A stretch of DNA of 64,000 nt. Origin: Cyanoderma ruficeps. Taxonomy: Eukaryota > Chordata > Aves > Passeriformes > Timaliidae. The notes beneath the pieces are model-generated. The model was not told the DNA's origin, did not search any database, and was given only the letters and a program-made list of their open reading frames with translations. The stretch spans positions 806,001 to 870,000 of the forward strand of contig VZDJ01006028.1 of assembly GCA_008694505.1 (NCBI GenBank). The letters are read 5' to 3'. Made by a program: the position numbers and the translations under genes. This document shows, piece after piece, positions 1-12,087 of this stretch. Position 1 is the first letter of the stretch; each line of letters begins with the position of its first letter.

Positions 1-2952
1 TAATTATCTACTGTAATGAAATTATAAAGCCCTTAACAGTTCAGTCTTCCTTCTCCCTGTAGGAAATTCTATCTCCTCCTCTGGGATGTTACCTTCTTTG
101 TTTAAAAGACAGAGAAATTATTTGAGGGCTGGGCATAAATGCTGGTTTTGCTTCTTTAAACACTTTCCTTCATCACTGACTGCTTTTTATAATTGTAGTT
201 ACTTTTTATCTTTGTTTACAAATCAATGATTTTGTTAAATTTCCTTAATAGTAAATGGAAACAGGGAGGGAGAAAACAGACATTGCATAAAATCTAGAAA
301 CTATTTCCAAATCAGAGAAAAAAAAGCAGATTTTACCAACACCAAAGGTGACTGTTCATAGCAATGTACTTCAAATTCACACTGCATTTTTACTCAGCAT
401 TCTTTTTTCTCTGCAAGATTACTTTAGCACAAGAAGTATGGAATGAGGCATCAATCTACGAAATTACATTATGTGAGTTTCATTTACCTTGGGTGAAGGA
501 AAGAAGAGAATTTGGATTTCTCTACTGTCATTAAATATTCCAAATTTTCATCCACTCTATATTACGCTTTTTTATATTTGTCCTTTAGCTGTGTCTTTAA
601 AAAAAATGGGAGTATTTTTGAAAAAAAACTATGGTAGGTACTTGAGAAGATCTTACAGAAGAGATTCTGTATGGGCTGAGATAGCTGACTGCAGTTATGG
701 GGGAGGTATTGGATCTGCAGTCAGTTCCTGTTGTTTTGTTTCCTGGCTGGCTGCCTCAGGGGAGCTGCTCACTGAATAGGCTATACGGTATGTTTCCTGT
801 CCAGTACATTGCCCAGTTTAAATCCCCTTTTGAATTGCCCAAGTGTCATATCTTGTCTTCTTCCCTAATCAATGTTTTTTGCATGTCCTTTCTCTTGTCA
901 CCAACAGAAGAGGATTGAAGGGATACCTTCAGTGTATCTGTTCTGTTTCAGGGTCAGTCTCTATAGCTAGCACAAGTTTTTTCCCAGTTTTCTTTCTGGA
1001 AGGTGCATCTTACCAAGTGAACACATGAAAGGTAAAGTACCTAGCTTCCACATTAGCGAATCGCCAGAGAGGTAAGCATTTACTTTCTAAAAGGAAGACT
1101 AGAAGCAGTAAGGGGCATGGGATATGATTCAGTTTCTCCCTCACTTAAAAGTGTGTCAGTAGAAAATCATCCCCCCAAGCAGTATTTGAAAAGAGAATAA
1201 AAATGTAAGAGAATTCAGAGAGAAAGATCTGTGAGGAGGAGGATAGACAAGGAAAAGAAGGAAACGAGAGGACAAAGCACTTAAAATGTGAGGAGGAATT
1301 AGCCTAGGAGAAGCATAGGAAAATGTCCTACTATCCATGAGAGATATGGAAGAACAAAAAAGAATGGAGTTCTGCCTGTTAGAAAAGGAGGGTCAGGACA
1401 TGAGAGAAAGCTTTCAAAAGAGCATGAAGTGGGCTAAGAAGAAAGAAGCAGAGAGAGGAGATTGGAGAAGGTGGGGGTTGACAAAACTTAGGCAAACATA
1501 CAGAAATGTTATACCCTTGACTATTTCTTTAGGATGAATGATGTAAGCATAATTCAAGCCAGTTATAAGTGCAATTTCATTCAAGTTCAGTCCTTTCTGT
1601 TATTCTGGATTTGAATTCTACACCTCTGCAGGCTTACAGGCAGGTGGAGACATCCTATTCATACAGTATCCTCACACACATTAATTCACAGAGCATGGGA
1701 CTTCACCACGTCACTTTTCTATCCTTAGGATCTAATTTTTATAGCTTTTGAAATGTATTCCATTAAGTCCATCTTGCTTGTCTGCCATAACAAGTACTTT
1801 CCTTGTTTAAGACAGTCAAGGTCCTAATTTCCTATTCTAGCTAGTATGTTTTGCTGCGGAAGGCTTCCCAACATGTCTCCGGCCATGCAGGAATTATTCT
1901 TTTTTCTGGAGTGTTTAATCAGCACACTCATATGTGAACAGCAGACCTCTGACATGCACAAATCTCTGTCCCTGGTTCAGACGACTCAGAACCACAATGA
2001 CCTCACTGGTTTCCCCCTCATCTATCTAGACTTCCTTACAGCAGTAACTTCTCAGCTGGAATTTATTATGTTTAGGAACAAGTTCTGGTAAACTCATCTT
2101 ATTTTGCTTTAAAAGCTGCATGTAAGGGAACTCGATTTACTTCCTCCTAAATTCAGCTGAATGGCACAGAACATTTTAGAGGGATTGCCACATAGCTATT
2201 TTTGAACACATTTATTTCTGTTTCCTGTAGCTACTGATCTGAATCTGTGATCCAGATCTTTAAATTCTATAAACTGATATATTTTCTTTGAAATATTTTA
2301 TTGTGTAGTACGTTGAATTCTGATTTCTACGATTTAAGGACTGTGCCTTATTGTCAGTATATCACTAAAAATCCCTATGAACTCTCAGAAGTAAGAGATA
2401 GTCATAGTAGGTCTCCTATCCTTCCACATTACAATTTTAATTCTTTATTAAAATGGAAATTCACAGTAAATCAAATGAAAGCAAGTATTTGGATTTTTAA
2501 ATTTTTGAGGGATGTTTTCAGGCATGTGTAGTGACATTTATGTAGATCTAGTCGTCTTCACTGTATCTCTGAAAAAACTTTTCCTTGAACCTATTGTGAT
2601 TTCCCATATACCACGTATTATGTGGTAAGGAGCTTGGGCTCACAGTGAACAATGACAACTGAGGCATATCTAAGATTCAGATATTTCAGATTTGATTGAA
2701 ATAATATTTTCAGAAATCAGTATTTTAGTTACCCTCTGAATTAAAATATGAAATTCCACTGACAGTTTATGAAGGGAAAAATGTATTTTTTTGAGAAAAA
2801 AAATAGTTTATGATACAAAAGAAATCTCTTCAGCAAATCTTACAAAAAATTCCTACATGCTCTCTTTTGAGTTGAGAATGGTCCAAACAAGACATGTCAC
2901 CTTGAGTAAGATGGATGAGGTCCCATACAGATACGTCAGCATTTTTATAAAT

Positions 2953-2995
2953 AGCAACAACAATAACAATAATAACAATAAGAGTAATAGTAATG
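2953..2995. repeat. AAC/AAT trinucleotide microsatellite
   Basis: An imperfect run of AAC and AAT triplets that drifts into AGT/AAT at its right end. It produces an asparagine run if translated, which is an artefact of the repeat and not a gene signal. Confidence 0.85.
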
Positions 2996-3328
2996 TTCCA
3001 GAAAAAAGAAAAGGATGTTGAACATAGACAGTACCCTCAAAAGGGTTGCTGTATGGCTCCAGTGTTCTTCATTGCCACTGTTCTTTATATGCAAGGCAGT
3101 ACATTATCTATAAATATATTAAAATTTGGAAATTTGCAGATGGTCTTGTATTAATTCTAAAATATTCTGTTATGCAGGGGAATTTATGCCCAAGAGGTTA
3201 AATTTTCTTTGCCGGAATAAGGAAGCATCACCCCTCTTTCCACCTCTGTGCCAAAAGCAAATACTTAAACTATTAGGATTTTGTTTTTTCTTGGTTGAGC
3301 TTTCTTCAAGTTAAGGAATGGAAATGGA

Positions 3329-3344
3329 ATATATATATATATAT
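3329..3344. repeat. (AT)8 microsatellite
   Basis: Eight perfect AT dinucleotides followed by GCGCAG. A simple repeat with no associated gene feature. Confidence 0.9.
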
Positions 3345-5388
3345 GCGCAGATTTCAGCTTTGGTACCAACTCAAATTCTACAACAAAATCCTGGGACATT
3401 CTTTACCCAGTGCTGAAATTGTTATAGGTTGTGTAGCAACAGAATTTGAACTAAATATAAATTTATAAACTCTGTGATACGTAGGCAGTAATGTACCTGA
3501 CATTTGATTTTTTTTGTATTCATTTTTAGTTCTGTTCAGTGTGTTGTCCTGCTGTTCTCAAAGCTGTCTCATAGCTTTGAACTGTCTTGCCCAGGTCTGT
3601 GTGAAAAGTGTGGCCATAAACACAAATGAAAGACACAGCATTTTGTTGTCACGATCGGAAGAAACACGAGCTCAGCACTCTGAGATGCTGATTGTAGTGA
3701 CATTTTTTCATTTTCCCTTTTGATTGCCCTGGTTCCACGGCACCTACACTCAAAAGCAAAGGCAAAGAATCAGAGTGAAACTTCATATGTGTGCAATGGA
3801 GATGTATGCAGAAGGTCTGAGGTTCACTAGATGTCCATGCAAAAAACTCCTTTTGCACCATTGGATTCATCCAGACATCTGCAAAGGCTGAAAAATCTGT
3901 GCCTTTCCAGAATAGCAACTGTAAACCAGGCATCATGTCCTAAAATTAAATCAGATGCCTATGTTTAGGTAATATACCCTAGAAATCTTGCCCCCCAGGT
4001 ACTCCATGGAGAGTGCCAGGATATTTGCATGCTTTGCAGTAAGAGTAATACAACAAATAACTTTCCTATTTGTTGGCACTGTTTGCATATTAAACCTTGT
4101 TACTTAATAACCCTTTTTTTAGTTTTGGTGGCCATTTTTTTCCAGAGTGTGAGACAGCTAAACCCCCAAATCCAAATGAAGATAAAAGGGAAGAAAAAAA
4201 TTTAGACAAAATGGTGTCCAGAATAGATAAAACACTTAGTAGCTCGAAGTGGCATCTAGAGAGCACTGAAGTGTCTATATGTATCCAAAATGGTTAAATC
4301 ATCCAAAGAAAAGAAAAGGAAAGGGTGTAACACTGTAATTTAGGTTGTTTTTGTGGGTTTGGGGAGTCCTAGGTACACATTTTGCCTCACGGAATTGTGT
4401 ATGTATTTTCCCATCACTGGATATATATATAAACAGGCCTTGGAAAGTAAGAGAGGTTCTGCATTCCATTCTTGGCATCAGACAGCAAAATATATCATTA
4501 TGATGTAAATTCTGTGTTTGGACAGCAGATCAGCAGATTTCTTTGAAAGTCCCGAACTCCTGCCATAAAGGTAATTCTGATACATATTTATGCACGATTA
4601 GTTCTGGAAGAATTTTTTTAGCATTTTCATTCATATACATTTCAAAGAGGAAGAAAATATCATATTAAGATTACCCCACAGAAAAAGCTAGAAAAAATAT
4701 ATGTAATAGCCAACCACAATTGACCACACAGCATGATGGTACTTTAAAGAAAGAAAAAAAAAAAGGAAAGAATTTCAGCCAGTTGGGAAGTTGTCCCAGA
4801 TACTGATGAAAAGATAATAATTAATGATAGGATTTTTATTCATTTATTTATTTAGAGACAGATGCATTGCTAATTTTAACCTCAAAAGGACATTTCAGCC
4901 TTGCAAATTGCACAGATTTTTGGATGGTACTTTTTAGATATTTTTGTAAGAAATGTGGACTTTGCTGTTGGCATTTTCTTTCAAGGATCCTTTCAGTCTA
5001 AAGGAACTCCCTATTCCCTTCCCCGTTTCTACAGAGCTGAAAACATGAGATCTGTGTGCATCACATTTTGATATCTTGTAAGCTTATTTACCTCAATACC
5101 TATTCATCACTCAGAGCAAGAGATAAAATTTTGGCATAGCCAGTTTGAGAGGATTTCCCTCAAGCATTTTCCAGTGTGGGTTTGAAAAAGGCCTCGTGTA
5201 TGTCAAAGAAAAAACCTTCCTAGTATGCCTTTCATGCCCTATATGACTATCCTTTTGTTGCTGAAAAGAGAACAGTGATGTGGCTTATTGCCAGTATTTA
5301 GCCAGTATTTGAGTTGCTTTTGTAATACTATGGACTTATTTTCTCTCTAACTTATCACCAAAGAATGTAAAAGGCTGTCGTCCACCCC

Positions 5389-5413
5389 NNNNNNNNNNNN
5401 NNNNNNNNNNNNN
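5389..5413. other. Assembly gap (25 N) inside a C-run
   Basis: There are 25 consecutive N, flanked by CCCC on the left and CCCCCC on the right. The gap was probably caused by a C homopolymer or GC-rich repeat that was not resolved. The true length is unknown, and reading frames across it are meaningless. Confidence 0.98.
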
Positions 5414-8400
5414 CCCCCCGGAAGTCACTGATGGATATGTTGATTGTCTTTGGATGGAGTCCTGTAAGAGGTACTGCACTTTTCTGTTAGAAACATTTTG
5501 ACACCCTGTTATCTTCCTGAGTTGATCAGACACCTGCTGCTTGTCCACCTGCCTTTTTGGCAACCAGAAATGCTTGTCTGCCTCTCTTTCCTAGGTTTTT
5601 TTTTTTCCCCCATCTCTGGCTGTGCAAGTATCAACAGGTGGGATCAATTGTGAGGAAGGATGTTGTGCCAATGCTTCATTGCTGGCACGGAGGCAGGAGC
5701 TCCTGCAGAGGGGTGGCATGTGTGGCTTGGAGAAGGCTGCTCTGCAGAAGTCAGTCCTGTCTGGCACCCGTGCATTACTAGAGGGGTCAAACCAACTTTG
5801 GAGCAGGCAGGGTGCCATTCTGACAGAAGGGGTAGCCAAGATGCCAGGTAGTTATGCAGCAAGTGTGTTTGCTGAGGGTTTGATTTTCAGTCAGCAATGT
5901 TTAAAAGTCTGTTCATCTTGAATCTATACATATTTGTTTAAGAAAATGCATGAAAATTAATCTAAAATTGCGGTGTATTATCTTAAGAAAAAAGTAAAAA
6001 AAGAGCTTCTGAAGCCCATCAGAAAGGAAGCTTGCAGCCATAGCTGTATTTCACATGTTCATGTACTTTTGTTTGCAGTGACAAGTCTCTCTAGGGCCTG
6101 TTTTGTAGTAGGAACTGTCCCCTAATTCTAAGCGTTGACACTATTTTTGCACTGTAGGTGGCAGAAATATGCACAGTCTCAAAAGTTATAAGGATCAACC
6201 CAATTGGATCTGCCAATCAGAATTATTTTCTGAAACTAGTAGAGCTTTTTCAAATCCTTATATTTTTAACCTAGTTAAGTGCACTTTTCAGACAGAACAA
6301 AGGAGGAAGGATATGCAAAATTATATAAAGAGCACTTTTAAAATCCATTGACCATGTTAACATCTTAAAGGAAAAAAAAATTCTTACCAATTTTTGTGAC
6401 AGTTTGAAACAGTACTTGAATTATCTGCATCAATCTACCTCTTAAGCAGTCACCTCTATTTTGAGAGCATACTGAGAGCAATCATGCCTGTTTGCAGCTA
6501 ACCTCCTCATTCTAAGAAACTAAATAGCATCTTTAGCACAAACATTTGAATTAACTGTTGGCATCTCAATGGGACAGATTGCCCAGACTTTATGGATGAG
6601 ATCCAATCTTGCTACTGTATAGAATATCAGACTCATATTAGCCCAGCAGTCAGACGAGTCCCTTAAATACTTTCTCATGTGAGGAGTAGACAAAGCTCTC
6701 ATTGGACTCTGTGAAGCTCTCATTATCCAAAATTGTCTTCTCGTCTCATGGAGCTGTCTAATTAGTCAAAATCAAGAAAGGAACATTTTTATCTTTCTCC
6801 ATCCCAGCACTGCTGGACACAACACTTGTAAAACTATTAAAATCATATCGATTAAGACAGAGCCTTAGGTGAAGCTTGTAAAGACAAGGTAACTCTTTGG
6901 ACAGCCCTTAGATTGTATCAGTGCCTGTTTAAAAACAGGCTGCTACACGGGCTGAACAAAATTATGCTATTCACGCCACCCTCCTAAGTCTTTACTGCTT
7001 TCTCCATTCCTGCAGCTCATTGTTATATTTAGTGTCTGACCACAGGAACTGCCATGTGATGAGCAGTCAAAGTGAAAGGGAAAAAAAATAAGATTGCATT
7101 TCAGCAATTTCTCCTGAGCTTGTAAACTCTTAAAAATTTGAAATTTGGCAGAAGTAGCTCAGAGAAGATGTATTACCTGTTCCAACACTGTATTGTTTAA
7201 TTATTTTGCATCTTTTAAGAAGTAAGATGTGCATTTTATAGGAAGGAAAGAGGAGCAGTTTACTGGAGACTGAAGGACATATAGGTTATGCTGATTAATC
7301 TTTGACTAAGATTGATTCAGTGAGATGAGAAAGCAGCTTTGAAAATCCTCCTGCTATTTTTTCCCTGATGTTTTTCTAAATCTTATAAACATTTTGTCAG
7401 AATAAAAGTGTGAATCTGAGTTCCATACAGGCAGAACTGCTGTGGCATTTTGAGATATCCCATTAAAAAAGGATTCACTTTGAAAATGCTTTTAAAGAAA
7501 CTAGAGGTTATGTTTCTCTGTACACTTGGTCTGGCATACTGACCAGTGATGCAACATGTTCATAAATCCACTTTTGCTGGTCAAGTGTAATGTGTTTACT
7601 ATAGGCATGAGTAAATCAGTCCCTGGTAATTTTATTCTCAATATAATTAAAGGTTTTGTACTCTCTCTTAGTAACTTTGTTGTTCTTCTAGAATTTTAAA
7701 TATCTAATTCAGCAGGGCTAATGGATCAGAATATACATAGGAGCAGTAGATGTAGGTATGCCTGGTGTTTTCAGTCCAGAAATCCAAATGTGAATATCCA
7801 ATAGCTGAGCACTTCATACCTATTTTCAGGCTCCTCCAAAGTGCTTAGTAGAGAAAAATACGACCTTACAGAGGACTGCAGGAGCTGGTGTTTGGAAGCT
7901 CTGGAGACATCCTCAGTTTTAGAGAGATAAAGGCTCTGCACTTTTTTTGTTACCAGGTGCACAATTGTGTTAATGAAGAACCACAATTAATTTACCACCT
8001 AATTTGTTGCTTGTTATTTGATTGCATGCTATTACCATTAGAAGTGTTTGTGGTTGTAGTTGTTCTGGAATTAAATTTAAATAAACTATATGGCCTATGG
8101 AAATTTTCTTGTACAGATCACCAGCTAACAGACACAGCTCATTATGTTCAAAAGTAGAGGGAGGTGAATTCATTTCAATTTTTGCTTCCCTTAACAGTGG
8201 GTTTGCCAAGACCAGCAGCAGCCTTGTGCAGAAGCATTTCCACACACTTCTACTCTGATAAGAAGCAATAGAATCATTACCTCTTTGTAACTAAAAATGT
8301 CATGATTTTCATAAAGCCACCTATCTTAACATCTCCACATTGCCATATTGTCATGATCTGGAATATTGCCTAGATAGGGCTTCTTTCCAACTCCTTGACT

Positions 8401-11250
8401 TATTTCCTGTGCATAAAAAGGAACTGGGACAAAGAACCCTATGGATTATGAAGCTCAGAATAGAAAATACTGTATCATATAAGGTTATGTTGTAATACAG
8501 TATGCTTGGTAACAATTTGAGAACATTAACTGCACGGCAAGCTGTTTTGTATAGCTCTGTTCAGAAGCATTTATAGTCTGTGGAATGAATTAGTTTCTAA
8601 ATCATACCTGACTCTGATTTCTGCTATTTGTATTTGTTATTGGAGAAGTACTTTGGGGGGAGAAATCATTGCAAATTTGAAATACTGCTTTGATAAACAT
8701 CAAAATTCAAAAACTCAAGGCACAGAAACACATTTAAGAGCTAAATAGGAAACTATTAAAATTTATCTGCCAAGTGATCACTAAATGGAAATCAAAAAGG
8801 TCAGCTGCAATGCACTCTAGGGAATCAAGATTCACACACTAAGAGCACTGCAGGTGCTGCGCTGGACAGTGAAACACAATGTTTTTAATTAAATCATGGG
8901 CCTTCCTGAGGGAATATTGCATTAAAATCCAAGTTAATCTGACATAATGGCAAGATCTACATTCCTAGTTCTTAGTCAAGTCATTACATTAGTCTGCCAA
9001 TTAGATCAGGAGGGAGGCATTTAAAATTACAGCAGCAATTTTACAGAGTAGATAATTATGGCAAGTTATGAATGACAGATATTACTGCAGATAGGGGGTT
9101 TTTTTCTGTTTATTTTTAACCCCCCTTCAATCTTATTTCCTTTTTCCTTTTTTCCCTTCTTCCATAAGTTTTTTTTTTTTGAGGATTCCTAGCATCAAAT
9201 GTTATTTCACACTTTGCTTACCATTTAGTTCTCATTACCCTATTAAGCAAACTTCAGTAATCATTTATCTGTAACTGTTGCTGACATTTATAGCTAAACT
9301 ACAGTAAGTCTTATTATATTTATGCTTCTAGTCTTCAAGTGTCTGGATACTTTCACTGTAGTAATAGCTACCTTCAAAATAGTATCCCCAAAAGGTACCT
9401 ACACAGGACTTTTATTGCATGAAATCTTATATACTGTTGAATTCTGCTTTTTATGTATTTGCACTAGGACAAAAACCATGTCATGCTAGTGTGACAATTC
9501 TTTTTGACTTAACAGAAGTATAATTAAAACTGAAGATGGAACAGATATAGTTAAAAATATTTTCATGAATGCATATTAGAGTAGCATATTTTCCCAATAT
9601 TTAAAAACTGCTTGCAAGCCCAAATAAGATAATTATGGTTCTTAATGGACACCTGCACTGTTTACACTTGCACTGTGTCCTCTAGAAATGCAAGTCTTGT
9701 TTGCAAGATTAGTTTCTTTTATTTTTTTATTACTAATGCTGAATTAGAGTTGATTTAATTTGGAATGCAGAACAGCCTCACCTAATTGCTTCATCTGGAT
9801 AATTTCTACTGTTTAGACATACTCATTAGGACTGTACTCTCAGGAACAATGCTATTTCTATATTTATGTATTTGAATAAAAGAATGTGGAGATCAGTTCA
9901 GTCTGAATTACATTTATTTGTAAAAAGTTTTACCATATTTGGTCAACATGAAATATTTCCTCTGATCTAAAATAAAATTTTTCAAGATGAAACAAAATCT
10001 TGATTTAATGGTCTGCAGCTCAAAAGATAAATATCCATCAAGGATGCAGTATAGACTTGCTTGACTCTTTTTTTCTGTTAAGAAGCCAAAGTCCACAATT
10101 TCAAGGAGTAGCACATCACCACTGTAAGATGCAATGTTCAGAATCTTCCTCACAGTGTTCTGATTTTAAAGAGAAATGCTGTGGTGGATACATTAGGGAC
10201 TGAACCGACCGAGTAAACAGAAGATTTGTTCTCATTTTTATTCCTGAGGCAGTGAGTAACCAAATATTTTTGAGGGAGTGTAGAAATTTGACTGCACCTT
10301 ATTGATTAGGGTATCCTCATTTATAATGGGATTCAAACTCTGCCTTAAATGGAAAATGAGAAGATTTGAACTGTGATTTCTTTCAGATAGGCACCATCAT
10401 TAACAAAATATTTTAAGAAGCAGTTTCTTTGACTGTTCTTTTTGAGAAGTTGTTTTGCTCTTTAGGAAATGCTTAGAATTCTTTGCCTAGGTTCAGGGGG
10501 CATGCAAGGTTCAAATCACAAAAGCTAGTATTTATTAACTGCATAGGTAGTATACCACTCAAATTCCTTGGCATAGGAGAGTGGGAATGCAAAAAAATCT
10601 CCTGTACCTAGTGCAAAAGATGTCAGAAGTACTTGAGAGAGCTCCATTGGCAGCTAATAAATAAATTGTATCTAACCCAGAAAATGTCCCATGCTGAAAA
10701 TGACTGGGGATTTTCAGGAGACTGTTAGGAAAAACATGTATACATAGTCTTCTGTTACGCTTTCCTATGCATTTGTCTTTAGCCACTGTTGAGAAAGAAG
10801 ATTGGCCAGATCTGAAGTGTACAGTAGTCCTTAAATACTTGAGATTGCAAAAAGAAAAAAAAAACCAAAGAAACAAAAATCCCAAAACCCCCAAAGATAT
10901 ATAAAACAGACTAACACCAACGTAAGTGATGAAGTACAATTTTCGTCAGGTAATATTCAGTAGTTTTGTGTGAAGACATCCTCCCAGAACATGTGTGCAA
11001 TGGAAATGGAATTTTCTGTGTCCCTAATATAGAGATACCATCACCAGTGTTAGGGCTCCAATCTCCCAATAATTGTTCCAAATTAAGACTGCTTTTCATG
11101 GAATTGTTTCATGTCCATGTTCCCTCATTCCTAGTTTTAGTCCTATTTTAACAGCTTACCTTAAATTTAGTGATCACAGAAGTCATCTTATTGCTGTGTT
11201 CTCATCAGGAGGAAGAGTTATATACTACTATATAAATTACTTTATAATTT
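5414..11250. other. AT-rich non-coding DNA with a GC-richer patch at 5.6-5.9 kb
   Basis: The stretch from about 5630 to 5860 is GC-richer than its surroundings and open in several overlapping frames on both strands. That is what stop-codon-poor composition gives, and no frame has recognisable protein motifs. The rest is AT-rich with short homopolymers, such as a 12-T run at 9169-9180. A short palindrome lies at 6923-6940 (8-bp arms, 2-nt centre). About 8880-9080 has the texture of conserved non-coding DNA (TAAT-rich, unbroken single-copy), but this cannot be shown from one sequence. No gene is supported. Confidence 0.5.
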
Positions 11251-11282
11251 TAAATTAATTAATTAATTAATATCTAATTAAT
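11251..11282. repeat. TTAA-type low-complexity repeat
   Basis: Repeated TTAA/AATT units, with TTAATT-like remnants continuing to about 11340. Low-complexity AT DNA. Confidence 0.8.
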
Positions 11283-11972
11283 AAGCACAATGTTACTATT
11301 TTAATTGAAATTAATTAAATAAATTATCAAAACATTTAATAATAATTTTCTTTTGAAAGACGAGATAGTGTAATGAAAACTGAAAGATCATCTGCAGAGA
11401 GCCAGGGAGATGAAAATTGGGAAATTAGAAGCAGAATATTAAAATTCATATGGAGAAAATGCAATTTTACACAAGACAAATAGAAGGAAAGAAAAATATA
11501 AATACAGTAAAGTAAAAGAAGACATTCTAGAGACAGTGAGCAGAAAATCAGAAATTATTTTGCAAGGCCACACTGCAGCAAAAATAAATTGAATGCCATT
11601 TTGTTATCCATACACTGACATATCAAGCAGCATTGACAGAAAATAATAATCTTCAAGAAACAGGGAGAGCTGAGGGAACAAGGTAAGAGAGGAAAGTTGT
11701 TCTGCTGCTAGTTTTATTCCTAAACTTACTGCTAAATTTTCTCAGCTACCCTGATAATTTCAAGCCACTGACCACTGAAACTGCATGTTTTTCCCTTTAT
11801 TTGGTAGAGTAGATCTTTATTATTGACAATTTTTATGCATTAGCTCTCTAGTAGAATAATTCCCAGAAATCTTTGAGGAAAATTTCAGGGGACAATTACC
11901 AGGATATTCTTGCTGAAAGAAGTACGAAGAATAAGGACAGATAAAATAGCTGATTAACAGTTTTCATTCAAG

Positions 11973-11988
11973 TATATATATATATATA
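11973..11988. repeat. (TA)n microsatellite
   Basis: Eight TA dinucleotides. About 80 bp downstream lies a compound TG/TA repeat of the same class. Confidence 0.85.
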
Positions 11989-12065
11989 ACCTGGGGGTTT
12001 CTTTAGCCTGTTGAAGATAAACACCTGGTAATGTATTTATTGGCTGATAGTATAAAAAGAATTAC

Positions 12066-12087
12066 ATGTGTGTGTGTATATATATAT
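12066..12087. repeat. Compound (TG)n(TA)n microsatellite
   Basis: TG dinucleotides pass directly into TA dinucleotides. This is a typical length-variable compound dinucleotide repeat. Confidence 0.85.

Larger units (their letters stand above)
1..5388. other. AT-rich non-coding DNA, no gene seen
   Basis: No gene is supported here. Open frames are under 100 codons, overlap on both strands and lack plausible splice context or recognisable protein motifs. The only structured sequences I see are short microsatellites, listed separately. The tract fits intergenic or intronic bird DNA. Confidence 0.6.

Noticed and set aside
10559..10939. 126-codon minus-strand open frame
   Set aside because: The Phe-rich start comes from an A-rich low-complexity run on the plus strand. 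No domain.
11540..11690. Possible exon ending at AAGGTAAGAG
   Set aside because: A donor-like word is present, but I found no clear acceptor and the upstream sequence has stops in all frames.
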